DNA of 30,488 bases from an uncultured Veillonella sp. (GTDB lineage Bacteria > Bacillota > Negativicutes > Veillonellales > Veillonellaceae): the NCBI GenBank assembly GCA_900549845.1, contig URPT01000003.1, forward strand, positions 1-30,488, given 5' to 3'. Made by a program: the position numbers and the translations under genes. Of the stretch, positions 24,455 through 30,488 are shown piece by piece. The first letter of the stretch is position 1, and each line of letters begins with the position of its first letter. The notes beneath the pieces are model-generated. The model did no database searches, had not been told where the DNA came from, and worked only from the letters and a program-made list of their open reading frames with translations.

Positions 24455-25840
24455 TCACTTACCTAAACAAAATCTACTGAATAGTTCGTCGATCATGCTT
24501 TCACGGATGGTGTCGCCTGTGATGTCGCCTAGTAGTTCCCAGGCGCTGCGCAGGTCAGTTGCGATAAAGTCTACTGGCATGCCCATGTCGATGGAGGAGA
24601 GGGCTTGTTCGACTTGTGCCTTTGCTTGTTCCATGAGGCTGATGTGGCGCACGTTACTGATCATGGCGCTGTTGTCTTGTTTTACGCGACCACCGTAGAC
24701 GAGTTCTTGCACCCATTTAGAGAGAACTGCAGAGCCTTCGCCTTCTTTGGCACTAATGCGTTCAATAGCTGTAAAAGTACCGTGTTCTTTAATATTTTCG
24801 TCTGTAACGACTTGTGCCACATCGGACTTATTGAGGAGCACGATAGTGTTCAAACCGCTCACAGAGGTCAAAATTTCGATTTCTTCAGGGGTTAATGGAG
24901 TAGACCCGTCGATAACGCAGAGCACGATGTCTGCTTTGTTGATATAATCACGAGCACGTTCCACACCGAGGGCTTCCACCGTATCTTGTGTGTCGCGGAT
25001 ACCTGCTGTATCGATGAGGCGCAAGGAAATACCTTCAACGGTCATATATTCTTCAATACTATCCCGTGTCGTACCAGGAATATCCGTTACAATAGCTCGG
25101 TTTTCGCGCAAGAGAGCGTTCATAAGGCTCGATTTACCTGCATTTGGGCGGCCTACAATAACCGTCGTAATACCGTCACGAATGAGTCGGCCTGTATTCG
25201 CTGTGGATAAGAGTTCATCCATAGCTTTCAAAATAGGCTCCAGCTGCTCACGAACCTCTTGGCTTGTTACGTCCTCAATATCCTCTTCTGGATAGTCGAT
25301 GGTTACCTCTAAATGAGCAATCATAGAGATAAGCTGTTCACGCACATCTTTCACAAAGGACGAAACAGTCCCATCTAGCTGAGATACAGCGAGGGAGAGG
25401 GAGTCCTCTGTTTTTGCTTCAATAATATCAATGATCGCCTCCGCTTGAGTGAGGTCGATACGTCCATTCATAAAGGCGCGCTTCGTAAATTCGCCGGCCT
25501 CGGCCATGCGCACATCGTGGTTTACGAGCAATTTAAGAATTTGTCGAACCGGCACAATGCCGCCGTGACATTGAATTTCCACCACATCCTCTGCCGTGTA
25601 GGAATGAGGGCCTTTCATTAATAACACAAGAACCTCGTCAATGGTCTTGTTCGTTGCGGGATCTACAATGGTCCCATATTGTATCGTTCTATTTTGGCGA
25701 TCCATCAAAGGAACTGTGCCAGCGCTCTTGAACAGGCTATTTACAATAGGAAAACTATCCTTGCCGCTGACCCGAATAATACCAACCCCGCCGATACCGG
25801 GCGGCGTCGCAATGGCCGCTATTGTATCATCTATATACAT
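24455..25840 (-). CDS. mnmE: tRNA modification GTPase MnmE (TrmE)
   Basis: A 461-residue potassium-dependent GTPase, partner of MnmG in U34 modification. The N-terminal formyl-THF-like domain starts DTIAAIATPPGIGGVGIIRVSG; the helical domain holds MNGRIDLTQAEAI; the inserted G domain has GRPNAGKSS, TTRDS, DTAGIRDT and the NKSD motif; and the C-terminus ends in the conserved FCLGK, whose Cys is important for activity. An AGATATGT spacer and GGAG site precede the ATG. It follows jag by about 190 bp containing two hairpins. Assignment is firm. Confidence 0.97.
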   Translation of the reverse strand: MYIDDTIAAIATPPGIGGVGIIRVSGKDSFPIVNSLFKSAGTVPLMDRQNRTIQYGTIVDPATNKTIDEVLVLLMKGPHSYTAEDVVEIQCHGGIVPVRQILKLLVNHDVRMAEAGEFTKRAFMNGRIDLTQAEAIIDIIEAKTEDSLSLAVSQLDGTVSSFVKDVREQLISMIAHLEVTIDYPEEDIEDVTSQEVREQLEPILKAMDELLSTANTGRLIRDGITTVIVGRPNAGKSSLMNALLRENRAIVTDIPGTTRDSIEEYMTVEGISLRLIDTAGIRDTQDTVEALGVERARDYINKADIVLCVIDGSTPLTPEEIEILTSVSGLNTIVLLNKSDVAQVVTDENIKEHGTFTAIERISAKEGEGSAVLSKWVQELVYGGRVKQDNSAMISNVRHISLMEQAKAQVEQALSSIDMGMPVDFIATDLRSAWELLGDITGDTIRESMIDELFSRFCLGK

Positions 25841-25895
25841 ACATATCTCCGTATTTCGATTATCTAATATTTGATTTTGTATATGTTCTTCGCCT

Positions 25896-25953
25896 GTGAA
25901 AGTTAAACTAAACTAATCTTTGCATGCGAAGATTAACTTAGGTTAGCTTTCAC
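25896..25953. repeat. Imperfect 25-bp stem hairpin between jag and mnmE
   Basis: GTGAAAG at 25896-25902 and CTTTCAC at 25947-25953 close a stem that continues through CTAATCTT/GAAGATTA with only three mismatches and a wobble, around a short GCATGC loop. No U tract follows in either direction. Confidence 0.75.
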
Positions 25954-25977
25954 CATAACCTAAAGAATAAAGAGGAC

Positions 25978-26016
25978 AGCCCTCAAGCAACCGATAATCT
26001 CAGTTACTTGAAAGCT
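25978..26016 (-). terminator. Hairpin just after jag (terminator-like)
   Basis: On the minus strand AGCTTTCAAGTAAC pairs with GTTGCTTGAGGGCT (14 bp with three wobbles), followed by TCCTCTTTATTCTTT. It starts 14 nt beyond the jag stop and may partly terminate or stabilise the upstream message. Confidence 0.55.
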
Positions 26017-26029
26017 GCACCACTATATT

Positions 26030-26827
26030 TTATTTTTTATACGTAATCACAACGTGACGGAACGGTTCGTCCCCTTCACTGTTAGTAACAACATTTTTGT
26101 CGCCTTGAAGGGCAGTGTGAATGATTTTACGTTCAAAAGCATTCATTGGTTCTAAGGAAACCTTTTGACGGTTACGTTTCACCTTAGAAGCCAAGCGTTT
26201 CGCGAGATTTACCAATGTTTCTTCTCGGCGAGAACGATAGTTTTCCACATCTACAACGATATGGCAGTGGCCAGATACATCCTTGTGAGCCACGAGATTT
26301 GTTAAGTATTGAATAGCATCCAATGTTTGACCATGTTTGCCGATCAAAATACCTAGCTCTTCGCCGTGTACTTGGAATGTAATCTTATCTTTAGTCATCA
26401 TTTTTTCGATAACTACAGTGAGGCCCATTTGAGTAAACATATCATCGAGGAATTGTTTACCTTTTTCAGCGATTTCTTGTTGATCTTCTTTTGAAAGTTC
26501 CTTTTTAGAAGATTTTTCTACAACATCACCTTCAGTAGAATAAACTGCTGTGTCTTCTACTTCTGTTTCAGTTGTTGCCACCGGCTGGGAAGCAACAGCT
26601 ACAGATTGTTCTTCTACATGAGCTACTTCTTCTTGAGTAGCAGTTTTAGCTACAGATGTGAAGAATAAGCGAACAACTGCTGGTTTACGACCAATGCCCA
26701 AGAAGCCATTAGAAGGTTGTTCCAAAACTTTAGTTTCTACCAATTCTTGGCCTTCTGCAGCCAATTGAGCTACGCCTTTGGCAATGGCATCTTCAATGGT
26801 TTTAGCAGATACATCGATAAATTCCAT
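26030..26827 (-). CDS. jag: RNA-binding protein Jag (KhpB)
   Basis: A 265-residue RNA-binding protein. The N-terminal Jag_N segment (MEFIDVSAKTIEDAIAKGVAQL) is followed by a GFLGIGRKPA turn, a long acidic Val/Glu/Thr linker (about 75-125), a KH domain with ELGILIGKHGQTLDAIQYL, and an R3H domain (NYRSRREETLVNLAKRLASKV ... EPMNAFERKIIHTAL). KhpB with KhpA binds many small RNAs and mRNAs in Gram-positives and affects envelope growth. It lies 8 bp after yidC, so the two are co-transcribed, as in most Firmicutes. A GGAG site precedes the ATG. Assignment is firm. Confidence 0.95.
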   Translation of the reverse strand: MEFIDVSAKTIEDAIAKGVAQLAAEGQELVETKVLEQPSNGFLGIGRKPAVVRLFFTSVAKTATQEEVAHVEEQSVAVASQPVATTETEVEDTAVYSTEGDVVEKSSKKELSKEDQQEIAEKGKQFLDDMFTQMGLTVVIEKMMTKDKITFQVHGEELGILIGKHGQTLDAIQYLTNLVAHKDVSGHCHIVVDVENYRSRREETLVNLAKRLASKVKRNRQKVSLEPMNAFERKIIHTALQGDKNVVTNSEGDEPFRHVVITYKK

Positions 26828-26835
26828 AGTGTCTC

Positions 26836-27504
26836 CTATTTCTTAGCTTCTAAGCCTTTGTAAATGAAATGTTGTTGCACAAATTGGAATACATTGGATA
26901 CGATCCAGTAAATAACTAAACCAGATGGGAAGTTAAGGGAAATGTAACCAATGAATAAAGGCATAAAGATTGTCATAATCTTTTGTTGTTGCGCAGCAGC
27001 ACCAGATGCACCGCTACTAGTTTGCTTGGACATAATCCATGTAGATGCCGCACTCAATACTGGCAAGATGTACATTGGATCTGGTTCGCCAAGACTAGGA
27101 AGCCATAAGAATTGTACATAGTTTTGATCGTATGGATAGCCTTGTAAAGCATAGAAGATAGCGATCAAGAATGGCATTTGTACCAATAGAGGCAAGCAGC
27201 CAGCTAGTGGGTTAACGCCCATTTCTTTGTACAATGCACCCATTTCAGCTTGAAGTTTTGCAGGATCGTTTTTGTATTTGTCTTGCAATTCTTTCATGCG
27301 AGGCTGTAACTCTTGCATAGCCTTCATGGATTTGATTTGTTTAACAGTAAGTGGTGCCAAAATCGCTTTGATAACGATTGTTAAAAGGATAATAGCCACA
27401 CCGTAGCTTGGATAGCCTACCATTTGAGTTAATTGGAACGCATAGGTTACCAATGTAGTCATCAATTCAACGATAGGGTGGAATATACTACTTAAGAATT
27501 CCAT
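26836..27504 (-). CDS. yidC: Membrane protein insertase YidC, short Gram-positive type
   Basis: A 222-residue insertase that works alone or with Sec to place proteins in the cytoplasmic membrane. It has the five-helix YidC core: a first hydrophobic segment, YGVAIILLTIVIKAILAPL, the cytoplasmic VKQIKSMKAMQELQPRMKELQDKY hairpin, VNPLAGCLPLLVQMPFLIAIFYAL, and the final FPSGLVIYWIVSNVFQFVQQ. There is no large periplasmic P1 domain such as proteobacterial YidC has, although this organism appears diderm. I see no lipobox at the N-terminus, unlike the SpoIIIJ-type lipoproteins. Upstream is a 168-bp spacer with the perfect dyad at 27626-27644. A GGAG site precedes the ATG. Confidence 0.95.
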   Translation of the reverse strand: MEFLSSIFHPIVELMTTLVTYAFQLTQMVGYPSYGVAIILLTIVIKAILAPLTVKQIKSMKAMQELQPRMKELQDKYKNDPAKLQAEMGALYKEMGVNPLAGCLPLLVQMPFLIAIFYALQGYPYDQNYVQFLWLPSLGEPDPMYILPVLSAASTWIMSKQTSSGASGAAAQQQKIMTIFMPLFIGYISLNFPSGLVIYWIVSNVFQFVQQHFIYKGLEAKK

Positions 27505-27625
27505 TGTTTCTCCTTTTTCTTACAGTCCGAAACCGTCCTTTGCGCATCTATATATCGTTATGGTATGGTCTAAATTTCATCCATACAGATGCTCAGGTAT
27601 TTCCAAAATTGTGCTCGATGGTTTT

Positions 27626-27644
27626 TGTGAAAGTTACTTTCACA
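27626..27644. promoter_or_regulatory. Perfect dyad TGTGAAAGT-T-ACTTTCACA upstream of yidC
   Basis: Nine-base perfect arms around a single T: this is an operator-like palindrome rather than a stable hairpin. It is the most compact form of the recurrent GTGAAAG/CTTTCAC word. It lies about 122 bp upstream of the yidC start. Confidence 0.6.
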
Positions 27645-27672
27645 GAACGCATCCAGCCTAAGCCCAAATAGG

Positions 27673-27894
27673 TTAGGGAACTGGATCGTAGCCACCCTTG
27701 TGAAAAGGATGGCAGCGAAGAATGCGTTTTAAACCCATCCAGCTACCTTTCAAAGGACCATATTTTTCGATGGCCTGCAGAGTATATGTGGAACATGTCG
27801 GATAATAACGGCAACATCCAGGTTTTAAGGGAGATATGGCAAGCTGATAGAACCTAATTAAAAGTCGTAAAAGCGCGGTTATATAGCGTTTCAT
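27673..27894 (-). CDS. yidD: Membrane protein insertion efficiency factor YidD
   Basis: A 73-residue protein of the YidD family, usually encoded between rnpA and yidC and thought to help YidC-dependent insertion at the inner face of the membrane. The family signature is complete: [25 protein letters not shown], then [29 protein letters not shown]. The start at 27894 is 5 nt after GGAGG; an in-frame ATG at 27912 lies upstream of that site. It follows rnpA across a terminator-like hairpin. Assignment is firm. Confidence 0.95.
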   Translation of the reverse strand: MKRYITALLRLLIRFYQLAISPLKPGCCRYYPTCSTYTLQAIEKYGPLKGSWMGLKRILRCHPFHKGGYDPVP

Positions 27895-27912
27895 GGAAAC
27901 CTCCATATACAC

Positions 27913-27945
27913 AAAAAAGGACCAAAGCCTTCTAACTTGTGGTCC
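27913..27945 (-). terminator. Terminator-like hairpin between rnpA and yidD
   Basis: On the minus strand GGACCA (overlapping the rnpA stop) pairs with TGGTCC around CAAG/CTT inner pairs, followed by TTTTTTG. Read-through must occur if yidD and yidC use the rpmH promoter. Confidence 0.7.
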
Positions 27946-28304
27946 TATTTATCATTTTGTATCAACAATTTGCTTTTTCGCAAGAGATACAAAATTTCCT
28001 TTTCCGCTTTTTCGTAGGTAGCGTTTTTCAGAGGGCCACGTCCAACAATTACGATATGATACCCTTCGCGTATGGAATGTTGATTGAGGCGATATACCTC
28101 TTTCATAAGGCGTCTAGCTCGGTTGCGCTCTACAGCACAACCAACCTTTTTGCCGGTTACAAAACCAATGCGCGTAGATTGCTTCGCCACGGGCATACGA
28201 TATAGTACACACATACGGCCTACTTCGTATTTACCGTGCTTATACACAAGGCGATATTCATTATTGTGCGTCAGTCGTCTTGCTTTATCAAGGCAATAAT
28301 CCAT
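27945..28304 (-). CDS. rnpA: Ribonuclease P protein component
   Basis: A 119-residue basic protein, the protein subunit of RNase P, which matures the 5' end of tRNAs with the catalytic RNA. Family features are [19 protein letters not shown] at the N-terminus, [29 protein letters not shown] (the RNR motif), and IVIVGRG. The catalytic RNA (rnpB) is not in this window. I use the ATG at 28304 because AGGA is 8 nt upstream; the ATG at 28310 is only 2 nt from it. Position directly after rpmH is universal in Firmicutes. Assignment is firm. Confidence 0.95.
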   Translation of the reverse strand: MDYCLDKARRLTHNNEYRLVYKHGKYEVGRMCVLYRMPVAKQSTRIGFVTGKKVGCAVERNRARRLMKEVYRLNQHSIREGYHIVIVGRGPLKNATYEKAEKEILYLLRKSKLLIQNDK

Positions 28305-28332
28305 ATGCATTGTCCTTAAGTCCTAAGAATAG

Positions 28333-28360
28333 AAAAACTTGGCAGCAGCGCCAAGTTTTT
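28333..28360 (-). terminator. Terminator-like hairpin between rpmH and rnpA
   Basis: AAAAACTTGGC and GCCAAGTTTTT form an 11-bp perfect stem with a 6-nt loop and a U-rich tail on the minus strand. It would lower rnpA transcript relative to the abundant rpmH message. Confidence 0.85.
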
Positions 28361-28383
28361 TCTCCTGCCTAACAGCTATTATA

Positions 28384-28518
28384 TTATGCAGATAAGCGTT
28401 TTCTGCCTTTTGCACGTCTTCTTTTTAAAACGAGACGGCCACCGATAGTTTTCATGCGTTCACGGAAACCATGGGTACGTTTTCTCCAAAGAGTATTTGG
28501 TTGGTAAGTACGTTTCAT
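28384..28518 (-). CDS. rpmH: 50S ribosomal protein L34
   Basis: A 44-residue, very basic ribosomal protein with the invariant L34 sequence pattern: [39 protein letters not shown]. The stop is TAA at 28384 and the ATG at 28518; GGAGG lies 10 nt upstream. It is the first gene of the leftward series from the consensus promoter at 28573-28601, and a strong hairpin follows it. Assignment is certain. Confidence 0.97.
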   Translation of the reverse strand: MKRTYQPNTLWRKRTHGFRERMKTIGGRLVLKRRRAKGRKRLSA

Positions 28519-28572
28519 TAGTAAAACACCTCCTCGTCATTTGTATTGTTTTACTTATACCATAACAGGGTA

Positions 28573-28601
28573 ATTATAGAGTTAAAACGTAAATTTGTCA
28601 A
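28573..28601 (-). promoter_or_regulatory. rpmH promoter
   Basis: On the minus strand a full-consensus TTGACA, 17 nt, TATAAT. It should give about 45 nt of leader before rpmH and drive the rpmH-rnpA-yidD-yidC-jag-mnmE-mnmG series. Confidence 0.85.
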
Positions 28602-28620
28602 TATAATAAAGGCATTCTGC

Positions 28621-28845
28621 TTGTGAGTTCTTGTATTTCTGTAATAATTCTATCACACATTTCATCCTGTAATTGATGTTACGTTTCCAGGGGGAGGAAT
28701 ATAGGGCTCCTTCATCGCTCCATACTAACCGTAAAGTCGCTCAAAAGGACCCTATATTCCCTCCCTAAGGCAATCCTAATTTAACCTTACACACCACTAC
28801 ACGATGTAAACGTAACATCAATATCAGCAACACAAGAACTCACAA
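28621..28845. repeat. Nested palindrome A (225 bp) in the oriC-flanking region
   Basis: Three nested arm pairs: TTGTGAGTTCTTGT with ACAAGAACTCACAA (28621-28634 / 28832-28845, perfect 14 bp); ATTGATGTTACGTTT with AAACGTAACATCAAT (28672-28686 / 28808-28822, perfect 15 bp); and an inner hairpin 28691-28765 whose arms carry GGGAGG-AATATAGGG and CCCTATATTCCCTCCC. The inner loop contains CTCCATACTAACCGTAAAG, which recurs in two other hairpins nearby. No open reading frame of note. Confidence 0.85.
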
Positions 28846-28921
28846 TTCTAATATTTTTTATATTAGACAAATTTATGTTTTGATCTCTACTTGAAGGAGG
28901 GGAGGAATAGATGTGGTTTTC
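28803..28921 (+). repeat. Direct repeat, copy 1 (about 120 bp)
   Basis: Copy 1 of a segment repeated at 29121-29242. It begins GATGTAAACGTAACATCAA, includes a small TCTAATAT/ATATTAGA hairpin, and ends in the first arm of hairpin B. A 53-bp internal block (28829-28881) is identical in both copies. Confidence 0.9.
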
Positions 28922-28973
28922 TCCCTCCATACTCATCGTAAGTCGGTCAAAAATCCACATCTATTCCTGCTCC
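28896..28973. repeat. Hairpin B with conserved loop
   Basis: GGAGGGGAGGAATAGATGTGG (up to 28916) pairs with CCACATCTATTCCTGCTCC (28955-28973), a stem of about 19-20 bp. The loop reads CTCCATACTCATCGTAAGTC in part, closely like hairpin A, although the stem sequence differs. Confidence 0.88.
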
Positions 28974-29077
28974 TAACATACTCTAATGACTACTATAACA
29001 CCTACCACCAGTATAAAAAGTAGTATCAGTTTTTATGGCAAATCTAAAAGTCTTTCAAAATACGGATCTAAGATATA

Positions 29078-29121
29078 ACAAATCTTCCCTTTCAACCTCT
29101 TGAGGGAAAAAGGGAAATTTG
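29078..29121. repeat. Hairpin C preceding repeat copy 2
   Basis: CAAATCTTCCCTTT pairs with AAAGGGAAATTTG with one bulge, around CCTC/GAGG inner pairs. It sits directly before the second direct-repeat copy, in the position that hairpin A has before copy 1, but lacks the conserved loop. Confidence 0.65.
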
Positions 29122-29242
29122 ATGTAAACGTAACATCAATTATTCATCAACACAAGAACTCACAATTCTAATATTTTTTATATTAGACAAATTTATGTTT
29201 TAATCTCTAGTTGAAAAGAGGGGAGAAATAGATGTGGTTTTC
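29121..29242 (+). repeat. Direct repeat, copy 2
   Basis: Matches 28803-28921 with a few substitutions and three inserted bases, offset 318 bp. The hairpin arm at its end is followed by a CT-rich stretch (TTTTCCCCTCTCCCC) instead of a conserved loop, so this copy is a decayed hairpin B. Confidence 0.9.
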
Positions 29243-29320
29243 TTCTTTTCCCCTCTCCCCAATTTTCATTTAAGTTGTATAGATAACGTTTTATAAACAG
29301 ACTAATGTAGATTGCTAACA

Positions 29321-29471
29321 GGTATATCTATTACTTTTCCAGTTGTGTGTATAGAAATTATAAAATTATCCGTTTGGAGGAGGGGAAGAAAAACTACTTT
29401 TTGAGTGACTTGCGTCAGAATGGAGCGATAAAAGTAGTTTTTCTTCCTATCCCAAAAGTAATAGATATACC
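29321..29471. repeat. Nested palindrome D with conserved loop in reverse orientation
   Basis: Outer arms GGTATATCTATTACTTTT and AAAAGTAATAGATATACC (29321-29338 / 29454-29471) are perfect over 18 bp. The inner hairpin pairs GGAAGAAAAACTACTTTT with AAAAGTAGTTTTTCTTCC (29384-29401 / 29430-29447), also perfect over 18 bp. Its 28-nt loop is, on the opposite strand, ATCGCTCCATTCTGACGCAA and onward, matching the loop of hairpin A. The element ends 42 bp before the first DnaA box. Confidence 0.88.
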
Positions 29472-29512
29472 CATAGAAATTTAAAATATACATTATAAAC
29501 AGTTTATAAAAG

Positions 29513-29803
29513 TTATCCACAGATTGAATGACAAATTGCTTATTTTTTGGTACAATCATAACTGAAATTAGGAAAAAGTATATATTTTTATAAGTTTTTG
29601 TTGGATAACTTTTAAGGTTATCCACATTTTTTCTCTTTTGACCTGTGTAATCTATAAAGTCAGTTATTATCTGGTTGGAAGAGAATTTTATTTTCACTTA
29701 TTCACAGGTTATTCACAGGAATAACAGGTTTTTCCACAGCTTTCACAAGAGTTATACACATTATTCCTAAAGTTATACACATTTATCGCAATAGTTATAC
29801 ACA
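29513..29803 (+). other. oriC: oriC: DnaA-box cluster and AT-rich unwinding candidate
   Basis: Seven perfect TTATnCACA boxes on one strand start at 29513, 29618, 29698, 29709, 29752, 29773 and 29795; a one-mismatch TTTTCCACA starts at 29730. The run 29709-29730-29752-29773-29795 is spaced 21, 22, 21 and 22 bp, so all boxes face the same side of the helix. The stretch 29527-29610 is AT-rich and could be the unwinding element, though that cannot be decided by eye. The position between rpmH and dnaA is typical for Firmicutes. Confidence 0.9.
29528..29556 (+). promoter_or_regulatory. Probable dnaA promoter
   Basis: ATGACA, 17 nt, TACAAT with a TGG extension before the -10. A DnaA box abuts the -35 (29513-29521) and the others lie in the roughly 250-nt leader, which suits DnaA autoregulation. 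Confidence 0.55.
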
Positions 29804-29814
29804 AGAGGCACGTC

Positions 29815-30488
29815 ATGCAATCATTTGATTTGAATAATATATGGGAGCATATATTGCAAGAGGCGAAAAAGAACATGCAACATTTGCCTGACGCGTTGTA
29901 CTTGCGCGTCACGTCATCGTTGATTCCCATGTCTCTCGACAGTCATTCGATCCATATAGGGGTCATGCAAACATTTGTTAAAAACTTAATCGATCAGCAG
30001 CCGCAGATTAGCAAGGCTTTGCAGGATGCTATTACTACGGTTATCGGTTCCCATCGTGATATGGTGTTATTCGATTTTAATCAAGAGAGTGTAGATACTA
30101 CCTTTGTTGATGAAAGTCTCATCGATGATGCACCTGTAGTGGCTCCGCCCATGCCATTACCTCCAGTGGTAGAGGAGAAAACGCATCAAGAAGAATTCTA
30201 TAAACCAATCTATCAAGAACCGGTTTACATCGATCGCGCACCAGCGCCTGTGGAAATCCCAGATGAGCCAATGGTAGCGCCTAGTAAAACAGTTGAAACT
30301 ACAACACCTACATTACAGTCTGATAATGTACCTGTAGATTTGTCTTTATCTAATCTAAATCCAGCGTACCGCTTTGATAACTACGTAACAGGCAACGCAA
30401 ACCGCATTCCATTTGGGGCGGCTCAAAATGTAGCTGAGTTTCCAGGCGGCGACTATAATCCGCTCTTTATCTACGGTCCTTCAGGCCT
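29815..30488 (+). CDS. dnaA: Chromosomal replication initiator DnaA, 3' part beyond window
   Basis: About 224 codons are visible from the ATG at 29815, which has an AGAGG site and lies 12 nt after the last DnaA box; the frame is open to the edge. Domain I (about 1-90) begins FDLNNIWEHILQEAKKNM and includes MQTFVKNLI. Domain II is a long linker of roughly 90 residues rich in Pro, Val and Glu. Domain III starts at LNPAYRFDNYVTGNANRIPFGAAQNVAE and reaches FIYGPSG, the beginning of the Walker A loop. DnaA-ATP binds the boxes upstream, melts oriC and loads the helicase. The AAA+ and DNA-binding domains must lie to the right. Assignment is certain. Confidence 0.96.
   Translation, partial: MQSFDLNNIWEHILQEAKKNMQHLPDALYLRVTSSLIPMSLDSHSIHIGVMQTFVKNLIDQQPQISKALQDAITTVIGSHRDMVLFDFNQESVDTTFVDESLIDDAPVVAPPMPLPPVVEEKTHQEEFYKPIYQEPVYIDRAPAPVEIPDEPMVAPSKTVETTTPTLQSDNVPVDLSLSNLNPAYRFDNYVTGNANRIPFGAAQNVAEFPGGDYNPLFIYGPSG

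Noticed and set aside
28621..29471. Insertion sequence or transposon remnant in the oriC flank
   Set aside because: The region has nested inverted repeats but no transposase fragment and no clear target duplication; a non-coding palindromic element remains possible and is reported as a finding.
29302..29697. 131-codon minus-strand open frame between the oriC hairpins and dnaA
   Set aside because: It runs through palindrome D and a DnaA box, has low-complexity Ile/Phe/Tyr content typical of AT-rich DNA read in frame, and has no ribosome site.
29709..29930. 73-codon minus-strand frame over the dnaA start
   Set aside because: It overlaps the DnaA-box array and the dnaA N-terminus on the other strand and has no coding character.

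Overview
The window looks like a chromosome-origin region of a Negativicute, most probably Veillonella. The evidence is the low-GC base composition with strong AGGAGG ribosome sites, Firmicutes-type gene order (dnaA / rpmH-rnpA-yidD-yidC-jag-mnmE-mnmG, rsmG, parA-parB), and the mixture of a diderm envelope gene (OmpH/Skp type) with sporulation-family genes (GerW/YtfJ and its DUF2953 neighbour YtfI). The genus is inferred from memory of gene content and was not searched.

Layout, left to right. 1-2.3 kb: sfsA (cut by the window edge) and a HigBA-type toxin-antitoxin pair whose promoter lies between two matching operators. 2.3-4.3 kb: a structured leader and a two-gene unit with a small siroheme sulfite/nitrite reductase fused to a DUF1858 disulfide domain, plus an unrecognised partner. 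4.2-5.6 kb: an AlbA/Schlafen-type regulator bracketed by related hairpins. 5.8-7.2 kb: cupin, nitroreductase and an unknown acidic protein. 7.4-12 kb: ompH, gerW, the DUF2953 gene, a corrinoid adenosyltransferase, an M23 peptidase and a DUF4446 protein. 12.2-15.5 kb: hydF, parB and parA. 15.5-16.4 kb: an AT-rich gene-free stretch with three perfect parS sites; two more lie nearby. 16.4-20.7 kb: a plus-strand B12-dependent methionine block (separate activation-domain protein, truncated-type MetH, MetF). 20.8-28.5 kb: rsmG, a 37-codon gene on the other strand, then mnmG, mnmE, jag, yidC, yidD, rnpA and rpmH, read leftwards from a consensus promoter. 28.5-29.8 kb: a gene-free region with nested long hairpins and then oriC with seven perfect TTATnCACA DnaA boxes on one strand, several phased by 21-22 bp. 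dnaA starts at 29815 and runs off the right edge.

Most genes left of oriC are on the minus strand and so run with the leftward replication fork. The exceptions are the sulfite-reductase unit, the cupin gene, the methionine block and the 37-codon gene. parAB, parS and dnaA/oriC form the replication-segregation module; the rpmH-mnmG series supplies translation, membrane insertion and tRNA modification. metH, its activation protein and metF form one methyl-transfer pathway, and the CobO-type enzyme nearby makes an adenosylated corrinoid.

The least ordinary content is non-coding. There is a family of long hairpins next to oriC with a shared loop but different self-complementary stems, and a recurrent GTGAAAG / CTTTCAC word that often closes intergenic hairpins. 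I saw no rRNA, tRNA, CRISPR array or insertion sequence.
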